NCBI GenBank assembly: GCA_964017155.1
Contig: OZ024855.1
Location: 6,407,208 to 6,471,207, forward strand
Source of the DNA: Oasisia sp. SBJ-2009
Lineage: Eukaryota; Annelida; Polychaeta; Sabellida; Siboglinidae
DNA: 64,000 bases
Reading direction: 5' to 3'
A program made the translations under genes and the position numbers. This document shows, in pieces, positions 54,495-64,000 of this stretch. The first letter of the stretch is position 1. Every line of letters starts with the position of its first letter. The notes beneath the pieces were generated by a model that made no database searches, was not told the DNA's origin, and was given only the letters and a program-made list of their open reading frames with translations.

Positions 54495-57400
54495 GTAAAG
54501 TAGTAGTATTTTTATGCAAACATGGATGTTTGTTCTACTTGGGGCAGTGAGAGTCTCGCCAGGACACACGCAGCTGTACCCTTTTCGGACAGACAATCAT
54601 AAATGCATGAGGTGTTTCCATTAGTTTCAATATATTTTCAGTTATGGACAGAAGTAGGCGTGCAATTTTGATGTTTAGTCATACCATAATGTGCATGCTT
54701 GTTTTATATTCATCAACAACGATCTAATGAAGAGCCAATGAACCCTATACGAGAAGGTTCACACCAGGAAATTCTAACTCGGAGCAACACGACGGTGGCC
54801 TGACCATGCAGCGTGTTTCAATGAAATTCGCTGGAGTGACCGGAAACTCACGAAACAAAGGTAAACTGATAATAATATTTTTTCCAAATATTTTGTCAAT
54901 TTGTAACATCGTTGTATGTTGTCATGTGCCGGTTTGGACAAGTCAATGTCTTTTGCGTAAAGTAGTAGTATTTTTGTGCAAATATGGATGTTTGTTCCAC
55001 TTGGGGCAGTGAGAGTCTCGCCAGGACACACGCAGCTGTACCCTTTTCGGACAGACAATCATAAACGCATGAGGTGTTTCCATTAGTTTCAATATATTTT
55101 CAACTATTGACAGAAGTAGGCGTGCGATTTTGATGTTTACTCATACCATAATCTGCTTACTTGTTTTATATACATCAACAACGATATACTGAAGAGCCAA
55201 TGAACCCGCTACGAGAAGGTTCACACCAGGAAATTCTAACTCGGAGCAACTCGACGGTTGCCTGACCACGCAACGTGTTTCAATGAAATTCGCTGGAGTG
55301 ACCGGGAACTCACGAAAAAAGGTTAACTGATTATAATATTTATTCCAAATATTTTGTCAATTTGAAACATCGTTTTATGTTGTCATGTGCCGGTTTGGAC
55401 AAGTCAATGTCTTTTGCGTAAAGTAGTAGTATTTTTGTGCAAACATGGATGTTTGTTCCACTTGGGGCAGTGAGAGTCTCGCCAGGACACACGCAGCTGT
55501 ACCCTTTTCGGACAGACAATCATAAATGCATGAGGTGTTTCCATTAGTTTCAATATATTTTCAGTTATGGACAGAAGTAGGCGTGCAATTTTGATGTTTA
55601 GTCATACCATAATGTGCATGCTTGTTTTATATTCATCAACAACGATCTAATGAAGACCCAATGAACCCTATACGAGAAGGTTCACACCAGGAAATTCTAA
55701 CTCGGAGCAACACGACGGTGGCCTGACCATGCAGCGTGTTTGAATGAAATTCGCTGGAGTGACCGGAAACTCACGAAACAAAGGTAAACTGATAATAATA
55801 TTTTTTCCAAATATTTTGTCAATTTGTAACATCGTTGTATGTTGTCATGTGCCGGTTTGGACAAGTCATTATCTTTTACGTAAAGTAGTAGTATTTTTAT
55901 GCAGACATGGATGTTTGTTCCACTTGGGGCAGTGAGAGTCTCGCCAGGACACACGCAGCTGTACCCTTTTCGGACAGACAATCATAAACGCATGAGGTGT
56001 TTCCATTAGGTTCAATATATTTTCATTTATTGACAGAAGTAGGCGTGCAATTTTGATGTTTACTCATACCATAATCTGCTTACTTGTTTTATATTCATCA
56101 ACAACGATCTACTGAAGAGCCAAAGAACCCGTTACGAGAAGGTTCGTATCAGGAAATTCTAACTCGGATCAACACGACGGTGGTTCACCACGCAGCGTGT
56201 TTTAAGGAAATTCGCTGCAGTGACCGAAAACTCACGAAAAAAGGTAAACTGATAATAATATGTTTTCCAAATATTTTTTTCAATTTGAAACATCGTTGTA
56301 TGTGGGTATGTGCCGGTTTGGACAAGTCATTATCTTTTGCGTAAAGTAGTAGTTGTATTTTTATGTAGACATGGATGTTTGTTCCATTTGGGGCAGTGAG
56401 AGTCTCGCCAGGACACACGCAGCTGTACCCTTTTCGGACAGACAATCATAAACGCATGAGGTGTTTCCATTAGTTTCAATATATTTTCAACTATTGACAG
56501 AAGTAGGCGTGCGATTTTGATGTTGACTCATACCATAATCTGCTTACTTGTTTTATGTACATCAACAACGATATACTGAAGAGCCAATGAACCCGCTACG
56601 AGAAGGTTCACACCAGGAAATTCTAACTCGGAGCAACTAGACGGTTGCCTGACCACGCAAGGTGTTTCAATGAAATTCGCTGGAGTATCCGGGAACTCAC
56701 GAAAAAAGGTTAACTGATTATAATATTTATTCCAAATATTTTGTCAATTTGAAACATCGTTTTATGTTGTCATGTGCCGGTTTGGACAAGTCAATGTCTT
56801 TTGCGTAAAATAGTAGTATTTTTTTGCAAACATGGATTATTGTTCCACTTGGGGCAGTGAGAGTCTCGCCAGGACACACGCAGCTGTACCCTTTTCGGAC
56901 AGACAATCATAAATGCATGAGGTGTTTCCATTAGTTTCAATATATTTTCAGTTATGGACAGAAGTAGGCGTGCAATTTTGATGTTTAGTCATACCATAAT
57001 GTGCATGCTTGTTTTATATTCATTAACAACGATCTAATGAAGAGCCAATGAACCCTATACGAGAAGGTTCACACCAAGAAATTCTAACTCGGAGCAACAC
57101 GACGGTGGCCTGACCATGCAGCGTGTTTCAATGAAATTCGCTGGAGTGACCGGAAACTCACGAAACAAAGGTAAACTGATAATAATATTTTTTCCAAATA
57201 TTTTGTCAATTTGTAACATCGTTGTATGTTGTCATGTGCCGGTTTGGACAAGTCATTATCTTTTGCGTAAAGTAGTAGTATTTTTATGCAAACATGGATG
57301 TTTGTTCCACTTGGGGCAGTGAGAGTCTCGCCAGGACACACGCAGCTGTACCCTTTTCGGACAGACAATCATAAACGCATGAGGTGTTTCCATTAGGTTC

Positions 57401-60400
57401 AATATATTTTCATTTATTGACAGAAGTAGGCGTGCAATTTTGATGTTTACTCATACCATAATCTGCTTACTTGTTTTATATTCATCAACAACGATCTACT
57501 GAAGAGCCAATGAACCCGTTACGAGAAGGTTCATATCAGGAAATTCTAACCCGGATCAACACGACGGTGGTTCACCACGAAGCGTGTTTTAAGGAAATTC
57601 GCTGCAGTGACCGAAAACTCACGAAAAAAGGTAAACTGATAATAATATGTTTTCCAAATATTTTTTTCCATTTGAAACATCGTTGTATGTGGTGATGTGC
57701 CGGTTTGGACAAGTCATTATCTTTTGCGTAAAGTAGTAGTATTTTTATGCAGACATGGATGTTTGTTCCATTTGGGGCAGTGAGAGTCTCGCCAGGACAC
57801 ACGCAGCTGTACCCTTTTCGGACAGACAATCATAAACGCATGAGGTGTTTCCATTAGTTTCAATATATTTTCAACTATTGACAGAAGTAGGCGTGCGATT
57901 TTGATGTTTACTCATACCATAATCTGCTTACTTGTTTTATATACATCAACAACGATATACTGAAGAGCCAATGAACCCGCTACGAGAAGGTTCACACCAG
58001 GAAATTCTAACTCGGAGCAACTCGACGGTTGCCTGACCACGCAACGTGTTTCAATGAAATTCGCTGGAGTGACCGGGAACTCACGAAAAAAGGTTAACTG
58101 ATTATAATATTTATTCCAAATATTTTGTCAATTTGAAACATCGTTTTATGTTGTCATGTGCCGGTTTGGACAAGTCAATGTCTTTTGCGTAAAGTAGTAG
58201 TATTTTTTTGCAAACATGGATGATTGTTCCACTTGGGGCAGTGAGAGTCTCGCCAGGACACACGCAGCTGTACCCTTTTCGGACAGACAATCATAAATGC
58301 ATGAGGTGTTTCCATTAGTTTCAATATATTTTCAGTTATGGACAGAAGTAGGCGTGCAATTTTGATGTTTAGTCATACCATAATGTGCATGCTTGTTTTA
58401 TATTCATTAACAACGATCTAATGAAGAGCCAATGAACCCTATACGAGAAGGTTCACACCAAGAAATTCTAACTCGGAGCAACACGACGGTGGCCTGACCA
58501 TGCAGCGTGTTTCAATGAAATTCGCTGGAGTGACCGGAAACTCACGAAACAAAGGTAAACTGATAATAATATTTTTTCCAAATATTTTGTCAATTTGTAA
58601 CATCGTTGTATGTTGTCATGTGCCGGTTTGGACAAGTCATTATCTTTTGCGTAAAGTAGTAGTATTTTTATGCAAACATGGATGTTTGTTCCACTTGGGG
58701 CAGTGAGAGTCTCGCCAGGACACACGCAGCTGTACCCTTTTCGGACAGACAATCATAAACGCATGAGGTGTTTCCATTAGGTTCAATATATTTTCATTTA
58801 TTGACAGAAGTAGGCGTGCAATTTTGATGTTTACTCATACCATAATCTGCTTACTTGTTTTATATTCATCAACAACGATCTACTGAAGAGCCAATGAACC
58901 CGTTACGAGAAGGTTCATATCAGGAAATTCTAACCCGGATCAACACGACGGTGGTTCACCACGAAGCGTGTTTTAAGGAAATTCGCTGCAGTGACCGAAA
59001 ACTCACGAAAAAAGGTAAACTGATAATAATATTTTTCCAAATATTTTTTTCCATTTGAAACATCGTTGTATGTGGTGATGTGCCGGTTTGGACAAGTCAT
59101 TATCTTTTGCGTAAAGTAGTAGTATTTTTATGCAGACATGGATGTTTGTTCCATTTGGGGCAGTGAGAGTCTCGCCAGGACACACGCAGCTGTACCCTTT
59201 TCGGACAGACAATCATAAACGCATGAGGTGTTTCCATTAGTTTCAATATATTTTCAACTATTGACAGAAGTAGGCGTGCGATTTTGATGTTTACTCATAC
59301 CATAATCTGCTTACTTGTTTTATATACATCAACAACGATATACTGAAGAGCCAATGAACCCGCTACGAGAAGGTTCACACCAGGAAATTCTAACTCGGAG
59401 CAACTCGACGGTTGCCTGACCACGCAACGTGTTTCAATGAAATTCGCTGGAGTGACCGGGAACTCACGAAAAAAAGGTTAACTGATTATAATATTTATTC
59501 CAAATATTTTGTCAATTTGAAACATCGTTTTATGTTGTCATGTGCCGGTTTGGACAAGTCAATGTCTTTTGCGTAAAGTAGTAGTATTTTTGTGCAAACA
59601 TGGATGTTTGTTCCACTTGGGGCAGTGAGAGTCTCGCCAGGACACACGCAGCTGTACCCTTTTCGGACAGACAATCATAAACGCATGAGGTGTTTCCATT
59701 AGTTTCAATATATTTTCAACTATTGACAGAAGTAGGCGTGCGATTTTGATGTTTACTCATACCATAATCTGCTTACTTGTTTTATATACATCAACAACGA
59801 TATACTGAAGAGCCAATGAACCCGCTACGAGAAGGTTCACACCAGGAAATTCTAACTCGGTGCAACTCGACGGTTGCCTGACCATGCAGCGTGTTTGAAT
59901 GAAATTCGCTGGAGTGACCGGAAACTCACGAAACAAAGGTAAACTGATAATAATATTTTTTCCAAATATTTTGTCAATTTGTAACATCGTTGTATGTTGT
60001 CATGTGCCGGTTTGGACAAGTCATTATCTTTTACGTAAAGTAGTAGTATTTTTATGCAGACATGGATGTTTGTTCCACTTGGGGCAGTGAGAGTCTCGCC
60101 AGGACACACGCAGCTGTACCCTTTTCGGACAGACAATCATAAACGCATGAGGTGTTTCCATTAGGTTCAATATATTTTCATTTATTGACAGAAGTAGGCG
60201 TGCAATTTTGATGTTTACTCATACCATAATCTGCTTACTTGTTTTATATTCATCAACAACGATCTACTGAAGAGCCAAAGAACCCGTTACGAGAAGGTTC
60301 ATATCAGGAAATTCTAACTCGGATCAACACGACGGTGGTTCACCACGCAGCGTGTTTTAAGGAAATTCGCTGCAGTGACCGAAAACTCACGAAAAAAGGT

Positions 60401-61687
60401 AAACTGATAATAATATGTTTTCCAAATATTTTTTTCAATTTGAAACATCGTTGTATGTGGGTATGTGCCGGTTTGGACAAGTCATTATCTTTTGCGTAAA
60501 GTAGTAGTTGTATTTTTATGTAGACATGGATGTTTGTTCCATTTGGGGCAGTGAGAGTCTCGCCAGGACACACGCAGCTGTACCCTTTTCGGACAGACAA
60601 TCATAAACGCATGAGGTGTTTCCATTAGTTTCAATATATTTTCAACTATTGACAGAAGTAGGCGTGCGATTTTGATGTTTACTCATACCATAATCTGCTT
60701 ACTTGTTTTATGTACATCAACAACGATATACTGAAGAGCCAATGAACCCGCTACGAGAAGGTTCATATCAGGAAATTCTAACTCGGATCAACACGACGGT
60801 GGTTCACCACGCAGCGGGTTTTAAGGAAATTCGCTGCAGTGACGGGAAACTCACGAAACAAAGGTTAACTGATTATAATATTTATTCCAAATATTTTATC
60901 AATTTGAAACATCCTCTATGTTGTCATGTGCCGGTTTGGACAAGTCATTATCTTTTGCGTAAAGTAGTTGTATTTTTATGCAAACATGGATGTTTGTTCC
61001 ACTTGGGGCAGTGAGAGTCTCGCCAGGACACACGCAGCTGTACCCTTTTCGGACAGACAATCATAAACGCATGAGGTGTTTCCATTAGGTTCAATATATT
61101 TTCATTTATTTACAGAAGTAGGCGTGCAATTTTGATGTTTACTCATACCACGATCTGCATACTTGTTTTATATTCATCAACAACGATCTACCGAAGAGCC
61201 AATGAACCCTATACGAGAAGGTTCACACCAGGAAATTCTAACTCGGAGCAACACGACGGTGGCCTGACCACGCAGCCTGTTTCAATGAAATTCGCTGCAG
61301 TGACCGGAAACTCACGAAAAAAGGTAAACTGACTATAATATTTATTCCAAATATTTTTTTCAATTTGAAACATCGTTGTATGTTGTCATGTGCCGGTTTG
61401 GACAAGTCATTATCTTTTGGGTATAGTAGTAGTATTTTTATGCAAACATGGATGTTTGATCCACTTGGGGCAGTGAGAGTCTCGCCAGGACACACGCAGT
61501 TGTACCCTTTTCGGACAGACAATCATAATCGCATCAGGTGTTTCCAGTAGTTTCAATATATTTTCAATTATTGACAGAAGTAGGCGTGCAATTTTGATGT
61601 TTTCTCCCACCACGATCTGCTTACTTGTTTTATATTCATCAACAACGATCTACTGAAGAGCCAATGAACCCGGTACGAGGAGGTTCA
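54495..61687 (+). repeat. Right-edge subfamily with 3-mer higher-order repeat
   Basis: About 15 monomers of three types that are rare or absent in the core. Type alpha has GTTTAGTCATACC, CGAAACAAAGG and TTTGTAACATCG. Type beta has CATTAGGTTC, GATCAACACGACGGTGGTTC and a TTTTTTTC run. Type gamma has CAACTATTGACAGAAG, GTGCGATTTTG and CGACGGTTGCC. They cycle alpha-beta-gamma at 1384-1387 bp (matching points 55697, 57084, 58468, 59852); the 1387 spacing comes from a 3-bp insertion near 56353. A piece at 55735-56610 recurs at 59890-60765 (offset 4155). The last unit breaks off at about 61687 in the retroelement fragment. Confidence 0.85.
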
Positions 61688-61691
61688 CCCT

Positions 61692-62746
61692 GTACGAGAC
61701 TACTACCGCGAGAGAGCGCTACTGTTATTGAATGATGGTGTAGTCATATATAAACTCCAAATTGTGATGTCTCCAAAGATGCGAGACGACGCTTTGCGAC
61801 GACTTCATGAATCGCACCAAGGCATCTTGAAATGTCGCGAACGAGCAGCCAGTGCCATCTGATGGCCCGGTATCAGTCGCGACATAAAGAGGTTGATCGA
61901 TTCTGTGATACGACCGACACAGAGAGAATGTCTTCGTCCGGTTGAATTATAGAAGACCTTGGGAAAAAGTCGCCATGGATATCTTCCACTACAAGCGAAA
62001 TGACTATCTCGTCATCATCGACTACTACTCGCGATGGATCGAAATGAAACAATTGACCAGTCTAACGTCTGACTGCGTGATCACCCGCGTCAAGACCGTA
62101 TTTACCACGCATGGTATTCCGGATGTAGTAGTATCAGACAACGAAAGACAATTCGTCTCGGACGAATTCAGGAAATTCGGACGAATTCAGGAAATTCGCG
62201 AAATCATGGTGCTTCGCTCAACATACCACAAACCCATATTCTCCGCAAAAGAATGGGATGGCAAAGCGAGCTGTGCAGACGGCGAAAGGATTGCTAGACC
62301 TCCGAACCGGAGATCGGTTTGTTGAACTACCATACGTCGCCCCACAGTGCAATCGGCGTATCACCTGCAGTGGCACTAATGGGTCGTCAACTCGCCACAC
62401 GACTGTCCGTTGTGAGAACAATTGTCGCCACGTCAACACCGAGATAGGGACATCCGATACTCAGATCACGTACAAGCGATGCTACGATCGGAGACACGGT
62501 GTACGCAAATTACCGCCATTACAAAATGGCGAACCGGTGTTGCTGAAATTGGATGGGGAAAAGAAGTTGTCGACACCAAGCACTGTGTTCAGAAGTGACC
62601 CGCAGAACCGGTCATATTTTGTGAAAACCGGTGCAGGTATCTGCTATCGCATAAGTCGAAAGCACCTTCAAGGTGTGCCGAACATGCTTCCACCAGTGCC
62701 CAATAATGAGCCTGATGATACGGACATTCAGGCTGAGGAACATTAA
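61692..62746 (+). pseudogene. Ty3/Gypsy-type retroelement pol fragment (integrase), inactivated
   Basis: The piece begins within pol, upstream of the integrase zinc finger. An HESHQGILKCRERA motif (from about 61807) gives the His pair, but the Cys pair is missing, apparently through a small deletion near 61900. TGA (61860-61862) and TAG (61950-61952) interrupt this frame. The catalytic core continues one frame over from 61942: PWEKVAMDIF with the first Asp at 61978-61980, and VVVSDNERQF with the second Asp at 62137-62139. A 19-bp tandem duplication then shifts the frame. From 62258, MAKRAVQTAKGLL has Lys (62264-62266) where the catalytic Glu belongs. The C-terminal domain (GEPVLLKLDG, SYFVKTGAGICYRISRKHL) ends at TAA 62744-62746. 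Reverse transcriptase, RNase H, gag and a 5' LTR are absent. It cannot encode active integrase. Confidence 0.9.
62161..62198 (+). repeat. 19-bp tandem duplication inside the integrase core
   Basis: The unit gacgaattcaggaaattcg occurs twice back to back (62161-62179 and 62180-62198). The extra 19 bases shift the frame by one and separate the second catalytic Asp from the region that should carry the Glu. It looks like a replication-slippage product that arose after the element lost function. Confidence 0.9.
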
Positions 62747-63370
62747 CCGGGACAAACATTTCAGTGTGTGACACCGAGTTTTGCGGGACTCCGAGCTACG
62801 GGGCTGACAACGAACCATGCTGGGACTGCAGAATCGACATGGTGTATGTTTCCTGAAATAAAGTCATTCTTACTGTTATCTGACGTTACAAACGTTACAA
62901 TATTCAATAATGAAGACAGCAAGAGTTTGTGCTTCATATGTCCCTGTTCAAGAGCGTGAATATTTTGTTTCGTACGACATATTTCAAGTACGATGCGTTT
63001 AGCTGCCATTACATTAATTATACTTTGTATGCGACATCTACAAATGCGTGTTTCTTAACACCAAATACTAAAATGACCATGCGTTATCTTCCTATTTGTC
63101 AATCCTAATTATGTGACTATTGCTAGTGTCATACTTGGAACACACAATAAGCATCAACGAGCGAGCAAAGAACGTTTATTACACCCCACCCCCTAAACGC
63201 AGCCTCTATTTTATTCAATTGTTGGTTGCCGTATGAAGCGGATTGTCCACGCGTGTCTAAAAATAAACTATCTATCACCTGCTTATTATAGCGACACATA
63301 CAGTGTATACCCTAACTGAAACACCGAACACAATTGAGAATGTATTTAAATATACCCCATATGTGACTGA
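62747..63370. other. Non-coding; possible 3' LTR remnant with poly(A) signal
   Basis: An AATAAA lies at 62857-62862, about 110 bp after the pol stop, which is where a 3' LTR could be in a compact Ty3/Gypsy element. I see no clear polypurine tract and no second LTR to compare, so the LTR reading is only a possibility. The rest is AT-rich DNA with no gene, tRNA or repeat that I recognise. Confidence 0.35.
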
Positions 63371-63399
63371 GAATAAGAAAGCAGCGCGGTTTCTTATTC
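63371..63399. repeat. Perfect 10-bp inverted repeat (hairpin)
   Basis: GAATAAGAAA (63371-63380) and TTTCTTATTC (63390-63399) are exact reverse complements around the 9-nt loop GCAGCGCGG. The GC-rich loop stands out from its AT-rich surroundings. It may be the inner part of a small palindromic element or a chance structure. No flanking duplication was seen. Confidence 0.6.
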
Positions 63400-64000
63400 T
63401 TATTCACCGACTGCTGTAATCAGAATAGGTTCATTGATGCTCATACAAACTAAAATTGCTCACTTAACAGAAGTGTTAATATGTTGAAATTTTCTACAAG
63501 AACTAACATACCATCCCTGTCGACAGTCTTGCACTGTTCAACTGTAATATAACCGAATTATACAGATATTTGCATATGACATGTCAGCTTAAACTAATCA
63601 TATACATACGTGATCTATAGTCTGATAAGAAATTATATAAATCACTGATATTTTGAATGTTCTATCCGAATTGTCAACATCTAAAACTTTGCGCGTCCAA
63701 AAAATGCTTCTTAAAAATAATATTTTTGTATGGGGAAATTTGCAACGTTTTGCAAATGAATTGTCAAAAAAGATATATCTTCAATATTCTCTATATTCTG
63801 TTACTGTCAGATCGGTAATGTTGTATACAGTGCCATTTATGTTCAGGCGAACGTCTTATATGTTATCAGTTTCTGAATAAACGTGTTTCAACCTATACAC
63901 GGTGCTGTTTATCTTGGAGAGGTGCAACGTTTCATGGCGCATTTTATAATTATTGTCGAGATGGTGTCAATTTCCCTAGACAGTTAATCTAGCTATATGT
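63400..64000. other. Non-coding AT-rich flank, no gene recognised
   Basis: The only open frame of note, 63653-63880 on the plus strand, has no recognisable domain and a low-complexity AT-driven composition. Nothing else could be supported. Confidence 0.5.

Larger units (their letters stand above)
4345..61687 (+). repeat. 57-kb satellite array, about 124 monomers of about 461.5 bp
   Basis: One monomer repeats head to tail without inversion or interruption. Fixed landmarks recur every 461-462 bp: AAGTAGGCGTGCAATTTTGA, CAACAACGAT, GGAAATTCTAACTCGGAGCA, CACGAAAAAAAGGTAAACTG, GTAGTAGTATTTTTATGCAA, TTGGGGCAGTGAGAGTCTCG and CCCTTTTCGGACAGACAATC. The period follows from matching positions across the array: 119 units between equivalent points at 5219 and 60136. 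The A run before GGTAAAC varies from six to eight bases and accounts for much of the 461/462 length difference. Two classes exist. Class A has TTTTCAGTTATGGACAGAAG, GGTGACCTGACAACG and usually CTGACTATAATATTTATTCC. Class B has ATTTATTTACAGAAG, GGTGGCCTGACCATG and CTGATAATAATATTTTTT. The short open frames throughout the array are by-products of the monomer on both strands. Confidence 0.97.

Noticed and set aside
4935..61522. Recurring 94-98 codon minus-strand frame (MSVRKGYSCVCPGETL...) as a gene family
   Set aside because: It spans the most conserved monomer sequence, overlaps the plus-strand frame, varies mostly by shared repeat-class variants and has no recognisable domain. A satellite monomer low in stops gives this automatically.
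4345..61687. CRISPR array or other prokaryotic repeat system
   Set aside because: The monomers are contiguous, about 461 bp, without unique spacers, and the flanks hold eukaryotic elements.
4345..61687. Tandem 5S rRNA, U snRNA or histone gene cluster
   Set aside because: None of the conserved 5S internal promoter sequences, U1/U2/U6 cores or histone coding motifs is seen in the monomer.
62589..63009. Minus-strand frames downstream of and inside the integrase fragment
   Set aside because: They are antisense to the pol C-terminal domain or lie in AT-rich flank, with no recognisable domain.

Overview
The window is eukaryotic, AT-rich DNA with almost no intact coding capacity. A tRNA-derived SINE, a Ty3/Gypsy-type integrase remnant and a decayed copy of a PIN-like gene family that I recall from marine invertebrate genomes all suggest an invertebrate animal, possibly marine. 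The species cannot be named from the sequence.

Layout. (1) 1-4344, left flank: a CA/GCAC microsatellite (1-106), a multiply frameshifted pseudogene (about 1205-1915), a minus-strand SINE with Pol III A and B boxes (about 2272-2523), then non-coding DNA with two perfect CRE palindromes. (2) 4345-61687: a single head-to-tail satellite array of about 57 kb, about 124 monomers averaging 461.5 bp, all in the same orientation. (3) 61692-62746: a 5'-truncated, frameshifted pol fragment (zinc-finger region, integrase core and C-terminal domain) of a Ty3/Gypsy element, directly abutting the array. (4) 62747-64000: non-coding DNA with one AATAAA signal and one perfect 10-bp hairpin.

The array is not a simple repeat. 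Two monomer classes (A and B) largely alternate, giving a dimer of about 923 bp. On top of that lie nested higher-order repeats: a 5-mer (offset 2309), a 9-mer (offset 4153), an 8-mer (offset 3691), a 3-mer (offset 1384-1387) at the right edge, and an 8.4-kb block copied 16,617 bp downstream. Rare private variants shared between distant copies, tight hybrid-monomer breakpoints and one microhomology deletion record recent unequal exchange. Edge monomers differ more from the core, as is typical of satellite arrays.

The most unusual feature is inside the monomer. Each unit looks like an exon with its flanking intron ends: a pyrimidine-rich tract and AG, about 210-220 nt, then AAG|GTAAAC. In class A the putative exon starts with an ATG and encodes a basic N-terminus plus a hydrophobic signal-peptide-like core, still open in about two dozen copies. 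In many class B copies a CGA-to-TGA change closes it. This suggests, but does not prove, that the satellite grew from a gene's first coding exon. No conventional intact gene can be supported anywhere in the window.
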